NCBI GenBank assembly: GCA_038228695.1
Contig: JBBRPA010000011.1
Coordinates: forward strand, 8,505-72,504
DNA from: DASVRZ01 sp038228695
GTDB lineage: Bacteria; Verrucomicrobiota; Verrucomicrobiia; Chthoniobacterales; DASVRZ01
Direction: 5' to 3'
Length of the DNA stretch: 64,000 nt
Part shown: piece by piece, positions 17,779 to 26,108 of the stretch
Layout of the letters: the number at the start of each line of letters is the position of its first letter
Position numbering within the stretch: position 1 is the first letter of the stretch
Program-made: the position numbers and the translations under genes
The notes under the pieces: model-generated
What the model saw: only the letters and a program-made list of their open reading frames with translations
Databases searched by the model: none
What the model was told of the DNA's origin: nothing

Positions 17779-20207
17779 GACCTGCAATTTTTTGTTTTTG
17801 CCTGATCACATCGACGGTCGCCGCCGCCGATCCGTCCCTGCTGCAGGCAGCGCGACAGGCCATTCGCGAAGGCATTCCGCAGGTTGGTATCTCGAAGTTG
17901 GAACGGTATCTCGCAGAGGATCTTCCGCCCGCTGACTTGCGTGCCGTGTATTTGGAATTAGTCGCAGCCGAACTGCAAATTGGAAAAACTGCCGATGCTC
18001 GAGCTCACCTCACGAAACTAGCCCCCGGAGCCCGTGTCGATTTTCTCGTCGTCCAGTCCTATCTGATCGATCAAGACTGGCTAGAGGTTATTCGCCGGCT
18101 GGCCACCCTCCCGCCCGCCGATTCCCCTGAATATCCCGGCAGCGTTTTTGCCCGTGCCGAGGCTTTGCGCGGTCTTGGAAAATACCAAGCCGCCGACAAA
18201 GATTACCAAAGCCTCGAGAACGACCCCACGCTCGGCAACGCGGCGCGTCTCCGCCGGTCCGATCTTGCGCTCATCGGCCATCCCGTTTCGCTGCCCGCGA
18301 TTCAATTGAGCAGCACCGATGATCTGGCCGCGATCCAGTCGGCGACCCTGCTCACCGCGCAATCGCGGCTCCTCGCAAACGATTACCCGGAAGCCCGACG
18401 GCTTTTTGCTTCGCTGCTGGAAAATCCCGCGCAACTGACCCTCTCTGATTACGCCGCCGTCCATGTCGGACTTGCCCGCGCCAAATCCGAATTGGGCGAC
18501 GGGGAAGAAGCCGGAGACCTCCTCGAAAAATTCATCGAGGAGCGCCCGCAACATCCCCGACTCAGCGACGTCTTTGCCGAACTCAACCACACCTACGAGA
18601 AACAACGCAACCCCTCGCGCAACCAATTGGGCGGCTGGAGCAAGGACGCCGCGAATCCCCAACGACAAGCTCTTGCAATCTACTATCAATCGCAATTCGA
18701 CTTGCGGGAAAAAGGTTCGGACGCCGCACTCAAAACGCTCGCCTCCTGGCTTGGAAAGTTTCCGTCTCATCCACTCCGGGCCAGCGTGCTTCTTTATTAT
18801 GGCGAGCAACTTCTCGCAGAGAATAAAATCCCCGAGGGAACACGACGGCTCACCGAGGGACTCGCCCTCCCCTCCTCTCCTAGCGTCACGGGCGGGCTCC
18901 ACGCTGCGATGGCCGGCGCACTCTTCTCCGCGAATCACTTCGCCGAGGCCGCGGAACACTACGAAGTGGCCGCGACACTGCTCGGAAGCTCCGCGGAAAA
19001 TCTCCTCTACAACACCGCCCTTTGTTGGTTGCGAGCCTCAAATTTCGAAAACTTTCTCGGGTCCTATCAGAAACTCAGTGGACTTTTTCCCGAGAGCGAC
19101 CTTCGCCGCGACCTTTTGATCGAGGAAGGATTCCTTCAGGCGCGTTCTGGAAAAAGCACCGAAGCGCGCGATACGCTTGAATTGTTCATCCGCGACTTCC
19201 CGGGCCATCCCCGGATTCCCGATGCGCATCTTGCCTTGGCGGAACTAGCCTTGAATGACGTCCCTGATCGCGTTGGCCCTCAGCTTGTGCTTGCTGCGCA
19301 AACGATGCCCTCGCGCGAGGTCGAGCAACGCGCCGAGTATCTCCAATTTCTTCTTGCGGCGGATTCTGAAAATCAAGAGCACGACACGAAAAAGCAGATT
19401 GCGCAGTGCGAGACCTTCCTCCGGGAGCACCCGAGTTCCAGTTTCGAGGCGGAGGTCCGCTTTAAGCTGGGCGAGGCTTGGTTTGCCGAGAAAAATTTCA
19501 CTGCCGCCGGAACTCAGTTCGAAACCATTTCCTCCAAATTCCCCGATTCACCCTACGTCGAACAGGCCAGATTCCTCGCCGGGCAATCTGCCGTTCGCAC
19601 CATGAATCCCCAAGCGATCGACGGCGCGATCTCGCAATTTGAAGATGTTGTACGGATGAAAGGCCCCCTCCAAGCTTATGCGCGCTTCGAACAGGCGGGA
19701 GTCAAAAAACGTAACGGCGCTTTTGAAGAAGCGCTCGTCCTCTACAACGATCTTCTCGGCCAAAAACTTCCCCCCGATTTGCTCGCGCCCACGCTTGCGG
19801 AAAAAGCGGAGACGCTCTACCTCCAAGGCAACACTGATCTAGCAAAAGTGAGCGAAAGCGTGACCACCTATGATCGCCTCGCCAATCTCCCTGGAGTCTC
19901 GCGATATTGGAGAAATCTCGCGCTCTACAAAAAGGGCAAGGGATTGCAATGGTTAGGGAAACCGGATGAAATGCTCACCGCTTTCTACGATGCTTTGGAA
20001 GCTCCGTCTGATACAGATGGGACCCCTGAATACCAATGGTTCTACCGCGCCGGATACGATGCGGCAGAAAACCTCGAGGCCGGAGGGAAATGGGAAGCCG
20101 CAATTGCCATCTACCGTAAGCTCGCCGAGGCGAAGGGTCCGCGCTCGGCGGAAGCGGCAGAGCGCATCCAGCGGCTCCGCCTCGAACATTTCATCTGGGA
20201 AAAATAG
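17775..20207 (+). CDS. Large exported TPR-repeat protein
   Basis: An 810-residue protein. I start it at ATG 17775, which overlaps the uvrA stop and gives a signal peptide ('AIFCFCLITSTVAAADP'); a longer frame inside uvrA is rejected. The rest is helical TPR-type repeats such as 'GISKLERYLAEDLPPADLRAVYLELVAAEL' near the N-terminus and 'EAWFAEKNFTAAGTQFETISSKFPDSPYVEQARFLAG' in the C-terminal third, the latter resembling YbgF/CpoB repeats. It is probably a periplasmic scaffold; no enzymatic motif is visible. Coupling to uvrA is positional only. Confidence 0.85.
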   Translation: MRPAIFCFCLITSTVAAADPSLLQAARQAIREGIPQVGISKLERYLAEDLPPADLRAVYLELVAAELQIGKTADARAHLTKLAPGARVDFLVVQSYLIDQDWLEVIRRLATLPPADSPEYPGSVFARAEALRGLGKYQAADKDYQSLENDPTLGNAARLRRSDLALIGHPVSLPAIQLSSTDDLAAIQSATLLTAQSRLLANDYPEARRLFASLLENPAQLTLSDYAAVHVGLARAKSELGDGEEAGDLLEKFIEERPQHPRLSDVFAELNHTYEKQRNPSRNQLGGWSKDAANPQRQALAIYYQSQFDLREKGSDAALKTLASWLGKFPSHPLRASVLLYYGEQLLAENKIPEGTRRLTEGLALPSSPSVTGGLHAAMAGALFSANHFAEAAEHYEVAATLLGSSAENLLYNTALCWLRASNFENFLGSYQKLSGLFPESDLRRDLLIEEGFLQARSGKSTEARDTLELFIRDFPGHPRIPDAHLALAELALNDVPDRVGPQLVLAAQTMPSREVEQRAEYLQFLLAADSENQEHDTKKQIAQCETFLREHPSSSFEAEVRFKLGEAWFAEKNFTAAGTQFETISSKFPDSPYVEQARFLAGQSAVRTMNPQAIDGAISQFEDVVRMKGPLQAYARFEQAGVKKRNGAFEEALVLYNDLLGQKLPPDLLAPTLAEKAETLYLQGNTDLAKVSESVTTYDRLANLPGVSRYWRNLALYKKGKGLQWLGKPDEMLTAFYDALEAPSDTDGTPEYQWFYRAGYDAAENLEAGGKWEAAIAIYRKLAEAKGPRSAEAAERIQRLRLEHFIWEK

Positions 20208-20237
20208 CGAGAAAAACTGGATTGCTTGGTTCCTTCG

Positions 20238-20259
20238 AAAACGGCTTTCCGTTTTTTTT
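20238..20259 (+). terminator. Rho-independent terminator after the TPR gene
   Basis: The 7-bp stem AAAACGG/CCGTTTT with a 4-nt CTTT loop runs directly into a T run. It lies 30 nt after the TPR gene stop, and scpA converges from the other side, so it may serve both strands. Confidence 0.65.
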
Positions 20260-20300
20260 CACACTACATTTGCGCAAATATTTCGGGATGCTCACATAGC

Positions 20301-21020
20301 TTATAATCCGCGGATCTCGATTTCGGAGAACGGATCGGTCTGAACTACGCGAAGTATTTTCATTCGGATCAATTCGAGCAATGCAAGAAAAGTCACCACG
20401 ACCTCGGTGCGTGAGGCTGCCGAAGCGAAAAGTTCCGTAAAGCGGATCGCCGCACCCTTCGCGATCACGCCTTGGATCAGGGTTATTTTATCCGAGACCG
20501 AGAAGTTTTCCTCGAAGATTTCGCGGAGATCCTCCTGCCGATCGAGGCGTTTGAGGATTTTTTGAAACGCATTGATCAAGTCGAAAATGCCCACCTCGCT
20601 GGTCAGGAGCGGGTTACCCTCGAAATTGGGTTTCTCCGGAGTCCGGGCAATCAAGTTTTCTTGGTAAAGCTCACGCTGCTGCAGGTGTGTCGCGGCATCT
20701 TTGAACTTTTTATATTCGATCAGTTGCCGAATCAAATCCCAGCGCGGGTCTTCCTCGTCCGCATCCTCATCCGGCGGCTGGACAGCGACCGGCAGAAGGC
20801 TGCGACTTTTCAGGTAGATCAGGTTGGCCGCCATGACCAGGAACTCGCCTGCAATCTCCAAGTCGAGCATTTTGAAGGCCTCCAGATACCCGAGGTATTG
20901 CTTGGTAATGCGCTCCAGCGAGATGTCATAAATGTCCACTTCATCCTGTTTCACCAGATAAAGTAGAAGATCGAGTGGACCTTCGAAGACCTCCAGTTTG
21001 ACTTTGTAATCCGTCTCCAT
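20301..21020 (-). CDS. scpA: Segregation and condensation protein A
   Basis: A 239-residue kleisin subunit of the SMC-ScpAB condensin. The N-terminus 'YKVKLEVFEGPLDLLLYLVKQDEVDIYDISLERITKQYL' is the ScpA signature. The middle has an acidic linker (about residues 83-92) and the C-terminal winged helix includes 'RTEVVVTFLALLELIRMKILRVVQ'. scpB and smc are not in the window. It is convergent with the TPR gene and separated from it by a terminator hairpin. Confidence 0.95.
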   Translation of the reverse strand: METDYKVKLEVFEGPLDLLLYLVKQDEVDIYDISLERITKQYLGYLEAFKMLDLEIAGEFLVMAANLIYLKSRSLLPVAVQPPDEDADEEDPRWDLIRQLIEYKKFKDAATHLQQRELYQENLIARTPEKPNFEGNPLLTSEVGIFDLINAFQKILKRLDRQEDLREIFEENFSVSDKITLIQGVIAKGAAIRFTELFASAASRTEVVVTFLALLELIRMKILRVVQTDPFSEIEIRGL

Positions 21021-21280
21021 GCCGTAAAACCCAGAACACTACAGGCCGGAGTCGCGCGCCGTCCACTTGGAAACTCAGGGAAGTTACGCCTCTTTGGGAA
21101 AACGATCGGCGGCGATCCACCGCAATAGGCCGTTGGCCAGCGACCGATGAGCCGGAATTTAGACCGCTGGCGGGACCGGTTTGCCGTCCGATCTGTTTTT
21201 TCCGTGTCGGGACCGGAGCAAAATTGGACAGCGACGGAGCAAAATTGGATTGGGAGGATTGGAGGGTGACTTCAGTTGGT

Positions 21281-21562
21281 GGCGGGCAGCGGAGGCCGAC
21301 GGAGAGGCTGCGCCCAAACGTGGTGCCGGTGTCTGCCCCTGAGTGCCCCAGCGTGTCTTGTCTTGAACGGCACGATCTTGCCGTCGCCAAACTACAAGCT
21401 GGAAGCCCCAAAGACCTTGCTTTGCTCGCCGCGTTGCTGGCTACAGGCAGACTCCATTTTGATACCATCCGCCAACGCATCAACGAAACAATTCTCAACG
21501 ATAAAACGGTCGTCTTCGTCTTCGAAAAACTCCGAGAAACGATCGAGATCGCCAGAAAATGA
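21281..21562 (+). pseudogene. Decayed C-terminal remnant of a DUF6036-type nucleotidyltransferase
   Basis: In the 607-nt stretch between scpA and the helicase gene, one frame encodes 'CLERHDLAVAKLQAGSPKDLALLAALLATGRLHF'. This is the C-terminal pattern I associate with DUF6036 nucleotidyltransferase-like proteins ('CLE.HDLA.AKL.AGR.KD'). No N-terminal half with a nucleotidyltransferase motif can be found upstream: the preceding sequence is low-complexity and contains a short direct repeat (GGAGCAAAATTGGA, twice near 21215-21250). I read it as a truncated remnant. The family call is from memory of the pattern and only moderately sure. Confidence 0.5.
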
Positions 21563-21627
21563 CGTTCGCCCCCTTGGTTAACCACATTTCCACGGACTTT
21601 AGCCCGGTTTTGGGTTAGTGTTTCCGA

Positions 21628-23427
21628 ATGCAGAAGAAACTATTTACGGAACTTGGCCTGTCGCCAGAGTTGTTGAAGGCGATCAGTAAGGTCGGTTACG
21701 AGGAGGCGTCCCCCATCCAATCCGCTGCCATTCCAGTGCTGATGACCGGCGTGGATGTGGTGGGTCAATCACAGACCGGCTCTGGAAAAACCGCCGCGTT
21801 CGGCATTCCTGCGATTGAGAAAGTCGATGGCGATCTGAAAGCACCGCAAGTCCTAATTCTTTGCCCCACGCGCGAACTCGCCGTCCAAGTCGCCGAGGAA
21901 ATCGCCCGGCTCGCTCAATTCAAACGCGGGGTGCGCGAACTCCCGATTTACGGTGGGCAATCCTACGAACGGCAATTCCGCGGTCTGCAGAACGGCGCGC
22001 AAATCATTATCGGCACACCGGGCCGCGTGATGGATCACCTCGACCGTAAATCGCTCCGACTCGACAATTTGAAAATGATCATCCTCGACGAAGCCGACCG
22101 CATGTTAGACATGGGTTTCGTCGACGACATTCGCACGATCCTGAAACAGGCTCCGGTCGAACGGCAGACGGTTTTCTTTTCCGCCACGCTGCCCAAGCCG
22201 ATTCAGGACCTCATTCGCACCTTCACGAAGAACCCGAGCAGCATCAAAATCGAGTCGAAGGAACTGACCGTGCCTCAAATCGAGCAGGTCTATTACGAAG
22301 TGGATCGCCGCTCAAAACTCGAAGTGCTCTGCCGGTTGATTGATCTCCAAGACATCAAGTTTGGCATCATCTTTTGCGCCACAAAAATGATGTGCGACGA
22401 GCTGACCGACCATCTGATTGCACGCGGTTACTCGGCGGACAAATTGCACGGCGACATCTCCCAGACCTTCCGCGAGCGGGTGATGAATAAATTTCGCAAA
22501 CGCGGCATCGAGTTTCTCGTGGCGACCGATGTCGCCGCGCGTGGGCTCGACGTGGACGACATCGAAGTGGTCTTTAACTATGACCTGCCACATGATGGGG
22601 AAGATTACGTCCATCGCATTGGCCGTACCGGACGCGCCGGACGCGCCGGGCGCGCGATCACGTTTGTGGCAGGGCGCGAGATTTATAAATTGCAGAACAT
22701 CCAACGCTTCACCAAGAGCCAAATCCGTCGCGAGAAAATTCCTTCGGCGGACGAGGTCGATGTGAAACGCGTGAATGTCTTTTTCGACTCCGTGCGCGAC
22801 ACTTTAGAGAGTGGAAAATACAAAAAACACGACGACCTGATCGATCGCCTCCTCTCGCAGGGACATTCGCCGACCGACATTGCCTCGGCACTGATCCATT
22901 TGCTCAACGCCGACAAAGGAAAAGCCGCTGAGCCCATTTTCGAGGACCGCCCGCAACGTCCTTTTCGCGATGATCGACCTGCCGGTGCCAATCGCGAATA
23001 TCCGCGTTATGAAGGCGCTCGCGTCGCTCCTCCTGCGAACCGACGCGAACGCAGAGAAGGACAACAAGAAAATTTCAGCGACCGACCGGAGCGCGGTGGA
23101 AATTTTGAAGATCGCGGACCTTCTCGCGATGATCGCGGCCCCACTAAGCGTCGCAAGAACATGGAAAACGCCGAGCCGCTTTCTCATGAACCCGGCATGA
23201 CGCGGGTGCGGTTCAGCATCGGACGCGACGACGGAGTTTTCCCCGGTGACTTCGTCGGCGTGATCGCTGGTGCGGCAAAAATTCCCAAGGAAAATATCGG
23301 CGCAATTATTTTGCAGGACCACCACACCCTCATCGACGTGGCCGAGAGTCAGCTCACATCTGTCTTGAAAAAACTCAACGGCATCGAGTTCAAGGGCAAG
23401 AAACTGAACGTGAGTGTCTCAGGGTAA
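21628..23427 (+). CDS. deaD: DEAD-box ATP-dependent RNA helicase (CsdA/DeaD type)
   Basis: A 599-residue helicase. The core runs to about residue 370 with the Q-motif region, motif I 'SQTGSGKTAAF', 'PTRELAVQV', the DEAD box 'LDEADRMLDMGF', 'FSATLP' and motif VI 'HRIGRTGRAGRAG'. A long Arg/Asp/Pro-rich disordered segment follows (about 435-515). The final ~75 residues ('TRVRFSIGRDDGVFPGDFVGVIAGAAKIP...') match the DbpA-type RNA-binding domain. It probably unwinds structured RNA in ribosome assembly or cold adaptation. The gene is monocistronic by spacing. Confidence 0.93.
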   Translation: MQKKLFTELGLSPELLKAISKVGYEEASPIQSAAIPVLMTGVDVVGQSQTGSGKTAAFGIPAIEKVDGDLKAPQVLILCPTRELAVQVAEEIARLAQFKRGVRELPIYGGQSYERQFRGLQNGAQIIIGTPGRVMDHLDRKSLRLDNLKMIILDEADRMLDMGFVDDIRTILKQAPVERQTVFFSATLPKPIQDLIRTFTKNPSSIKIESKELTVPQIEQVYYEVDRRSKLEVLCRLIDLQDIKFGIIFCATKMMCDELTDHLIARGYSADKLHGDISQTFRERVMNKFRKRGIEFLVATDVAARGLDVDDIEVVFNYDLPHDGEDYVHRIGRTGRAGRAGRAITFVAGREIYKLQNIQRFTKSQIRREKIPSADEVDVKRVNVFFDSVRDTLESGKYKKHDDLIDRLLSQGHSPTDIASALIHLLNADKGKAAEPIFEDRPQRPFRDDRPAGANREYPRYEGARVAPPANRRERREGQQENFSDRPERGGNFEDRGPSRDDRGPTKRRKNMENAEPLSHEPGMTRVRFSIGRDDGVFPGDFVGVIAGAAKIPKENIGAIILQDHHTLIDVAESQLTSVLKKLNGIEFKGKKLNVSVSG

Positions 23428-23438
23428 ATGACTCTCGT

Positions 23439-23744
23439 TTAAGCAGCAAGAGGACGGCTGTTTGTAATCCAGTCGCCAGTTGCTCGGGCGTCTAAAACTT
23501 GACCAGCCTCACACCAAGCCCGGAGCGAGTCCGAACAAATATCTGCCTCATTGGGCCATGCAATCACTCCATATTTTTCCACAAAGACGGATTGGAAAAA
23601 CGCTACGTCCTGCAATGGCTCGAAAATCGGGCCATCCTGCAAGACTGGCTGCAGATCAATCGGAGCCGAAAAGCCGTCGTCGAAAGTCACTTGAAGACGA
23701 TAACCACCGAGTGGAACTGCTTGGGTTACTTTTTGAAGTTTCAT
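23439..23744 (-). CDS. DUF2442 domain-containing protein
   Basis: A 101-residue protein with the DUF2442 pattern: 'YRLQVTFDDGFSAPIDLQPVL' followed by 'PLQDVAFFQSVFVEKYGVIAWPNEADICSDSLR'. DUF2442 genes are very often paired with a DUF4160 gene, as here (5 nt downstream of it), and the pair is sometimes proposed as a toxin-antitoxin-like module. That role is not shown by the sequence. Confidence 0.9.
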   Translation of the reverse strand: MKLQKVTQAVPLGGYRLQVTFDDGFSAPIDLQPVLQDGPIFEPLQDVAFFQSVFVEKYGVIAWPNEADICSDSLRAWCEAGQVLDARATGDWITNSRPLAA

Positions 23745-23749
23745 AGGCT

Positions 23750-24010
23750 TTAGTCTAAAGGAGAGATTTTACGAGGGTTGTTCCCAGATTGGGCTGTGTT
23801 CCAAGCTTCCAGTAATTCGTCTTGGTGGAGCGTCGTCCATTCTATGACTAGAGCAAGGGCTCTCGCTTTGATGTTTTCCGCCAAAATGGAAATTGGACGA
23901 ATGCCAATGGAGACTTCGCTATCCTCATAGTGGGCATGAAAATGTGGCACACCGTGTTCACGAAAACGAATTTCGATGAGGATGCCATAGAATTCAGAAA
24001 GCTTGGGCGT
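23750..24010 (-). CDS. DUF4160 family protein, apparently starting at ACG
   Basis: The conserved DUF4160 start ('P.LSEFYGI.I...F.EHG.PHFHA') is fully encoded, but the codon where the family's initiator Met is expected is ACG (24008-24010), giving T-PKLSEFYGILIEIRF. No ATG, GTG or TTG lies between the upstream in-frame stop and that site. The first canonical start is GTG at 23950, inside the conserved core ('VPHFHAHYED'), which would remove about 20 residues. A good SD-like AGGTGAG precedes the ACG by a few nucleotides and overlaps the kup stop. Either ACG is used or the gene is disabled by a T-to-C change. From ACG the protein is 86 residues. Confidence 0.6.
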   Translation of the reverse strand, partial: TPKLSEFYGILIEIRFREHGVPHFHAHYEDSEVSIGIRPISILAENIKARALALVIEWTTLHQDELLEAWNTAQSGNNPRKISPLD

Positions 24011-24018
24011 AGACTCAC

Positions 24019-25905
24019 CTAAATCTCCACGACCTGACTGACCTCATACACTCGGTCTGGCGGGAGTTGGAAGAAGTCGGCCGCGTTCTCGGAGTGCTTG
24101 CTCAGGAAGACAAATAAATGCTCACGCCAAAGCGCCATTCCCGGTTTTCCTGACGCCACAATCCGTTCCTTGCCGACGAAGAACGTCGTCTTCCCTGGGT
24201 TGATCTCGAGCCCTGCCTCTTTCGCCGCTCGCATGACCTCGCCGATGTTAGGACTTTCCATGAAACCAAAGCTCGCCACCACCCGGAAAAATCCTTCCGT
24301 GCGATCGGAAACAATGACTCGCTCCGTATCCGCCACGTAGGCGCGGTCTTTGTCGGTCATAATGGTTAGGAAAACGTTCGTTCGGTGCACGACCTGGTTA
24401 TGCTTGATGTTTTTGACCAGTGCGTTGGGTGTGCCTTCCGGATTGCTGGCAAGAAAGACGGCGGTGCCGTTACTTCGGTGCAGTCTGTTTATTTCCGAGA
24501 GCGTCCCGGCGAGGCTGATCGATGAAATGAAATCATCCAGCGGCATGCCCGGGGCGAGTCGGCTTTGCAGAATCTGCCGGCCGGTTTTCCAAGTGGTCAT
24601 GACCGTGAACATAATGGCTCCGGCCACCAACGGAAACCAGCCGCCGTGGAGGATCTTTAGCGAGTTGGCCGCAAAAAAAACCGCCTCCAGCGCCCCGAAT
24701 ACCGTGCAGAATAACGCCGACTTCAGCGGATGCCATTTCCAGAGTTGCTGCGAAGCGAAGTAGAAAAGGAAAGTCGTCGCGAGCATCGTCAGGGTGACGG
24801 CGATTCCGTAAGCGCTTGCCAACGCCGAACTGCTCTGAAAGGAAATTACCAACGCGGCACAACCCAAACCGAGCATGATATTTAGCTTCGGAATGTAAAT
24901 CTGCCCGTGTTCGTCTTTCGACGTGTGGAGAATCTCCATGCGCGGGATGTAGCCCATCTGGATTCCCTGCATGGTGAGAGAAAACGCACCCGAGATCAGC
25001 GCCTGCGAAGCAATGATCGTGGCCATCGTTGCCATGGCGACCATCGGATAAAGCAAGATTGGCGGCACCATGAAGTAGAATGGATTCTCTCGAGCCAGCG
25101 GATTCGAGAGAACCAACGCGCCCTGACCAAGGTAATTCAGAATCAAAGCCGGAAAGACGAGGCAATTCCAGGCAATCGCAATCGGTTTCCGCCCGAAGTG
25201 ACCCATGTCCGCATAGAGAGCTTCACCGCCGGTCACCACGAGAAACACACTTCCCATGATGACGAGTCCGGCCTGACCGTGATGCAGCAAAAAGTAAACC
25301 CCATGGATAGGGTTGAGCGCGTTAAATACGGCCGGGTGGCGCGTGATTTGAATCACCCCTGTCACCGCTAAGATGATGAACCAGGCCAGCATAATCGGTC
25401 CGAAAAACCGCCCAATCATTCCGGTGCCCTTCGACTGCAAAGCAAACAGACCGGCAAGAATGCCGAGGGTCAGCGGCACGACCAACGGCCCCATGTTGCT
25501 CATGGCGATCTTCAATCCCTCGACCGCCGAAAGCACCGAGATAGCGGGGGTAATCACCCCATCGCCATAAAGTAACGCCGCGCCGGCAATGCCCACCGCG
25601 ACGAGGATCGCCGTCTTGCGCTTGGAATCACTCGCAGTCCTCGACCCGGTCAGCGAAAGGAGCGCGAGAATACCACCCTCCCCTTGGTTATCGGCCCGCA
25701 TGATGTTGCCGAGATACTTCAGCGTGACGAGGAGAAACAGCGACCAGATGATGAGCGAAAGCACCCCGATGATTTCCTGCGGAGTTTCCAATCCGTGATG
25801 GAGACATTCCTTGAAAGCGTAAAGGACACTGGTGCCGATATCTCCATAGACCACCCCGAGGGCGGAGAGAGAGAGGGCAAGAGTTTTAGATTTGGAATCG
25901 TGCAT
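24019..25905 (-). CDS. kup: Kup-type potassium transporter
   Basis: A 628-residue K+ uptake permease. The start at 25905 gives the family N-terminus 'MHDSKSKTLALSLSALGVVYGDIGTSVLYAFKE'; the frame is open upstream but unlike Kup. About 12 hydrophobic helices fill residues 10-450, including 'GEGGILALLSLTG', 'ALLYGDGVITPAISVLSAVEG' and 'GGEALYADMGHFG'. A hydrophilic C-terminal domain follows ('NRLHRSNGTAVFLASNPEGTPNALVKNIKHN'). The DUF4160 and DUF2442 genes follow directly, the first beginning 8 nt after the kup stop. Confidence 0.95.
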   Translation of the reverse strand: MHDSKSKTLALSLSALGVVYGDIGTSVLYAFKECLHHGLETPQEIIGVLSLIIWSLFLLVTLKYLGNIMRADNQGEGGILALLSLTGSRTASDSKRKTAILVAVGIAGAALLYGDGVITPAISVLSAVEGLKIAMSNMGPLVVPLTLGILAGLFALQSKGTGMIGRFFGPIMLAWFIILAVTGVIQITRHPAVFNALNPIHGVYFLLHHGQAGLVIMGSVFLVVTGGEALYADMGHFGRKPIAIAWNCLVFPALILNYLGQGALVLSNPLARENPFYFMVPPILLYPMVAMATMATIIASQALISGAFSLTMQGIQMGYIPRMEILHTSKDEHGQIYIPKLNIMLGLGCAALVISFQSSSALASAYGIAVTLTMLATTFLFYFASQQLWKWHPLKSALFCTVFGALEAVFFAANSLKILHGGWFPLVAGAIMFTVMTTWKTGRQILQSRLAPGMPLDDFISSISLAGTLSEINRLHRSNGTAVFLASNPEGTPNALVKNIKHNQVVHRTNVFLTIMTDKDRAYVADTERVIVSDRTEGFFRVVASFGFMESPNIGEVMRAAKEAGLEINPGKTTFFVGKERIVASGKPGMALWREHLFVFLSKHSENAADFFQLPPDRVYEVSQVVEI

Positions 25906-26073
25906 GTGTCTGGATTTTGGCGACACACGATGAGGGCACTTGTCCCCTGTTTCAAGCCTTATGCCTTCGTGCATTTCCGTCACCGGATGGAGGACAGACT
26001 GTAGAGTCGGAAGATCCAAGTAAAAAAATGAGCGCTTCCGTTGTCGAAAGTATCCGTTACCACGGCCCGCCAC

Positions 26074-26108
26074 TTGACAAATATTATGCTGACCAGACAA
26101 TTAATGCT
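26074..26108 (+). promoter_or_regulatory. Candidate sigma-70 promoter for the PEP-CTERM protease, leaderless layout
   Basis: TTGACA (26074-26079), a 16-nt spacer and GACAAT (26096-26101) precede a GTG codon at 26109 by 7 nt. The expected transcription start would coincide with that codon. The box lies inside the frame if an upstream ATG at 26028 were used, which argues for the GTG start. Confidence 0.5.

Noticed and set aside
20941..21585. A 214-codon minus-strand open frame running from the start of scpA across the gap
   Set aside because: Low-complexity Ser/Arg/Thr-rich product with no family pattern; the same DNA encodes a recognisable DUF6036-type remnant on the plus strand.
25906..26073. 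Leader of kup examined for a c-di-AMP or potassium riboswitch
   Set aside because: No conserved ydaO-type core sequence or convincing stem arrangement could be recognised in the about 120-170 nt upstream of kup.
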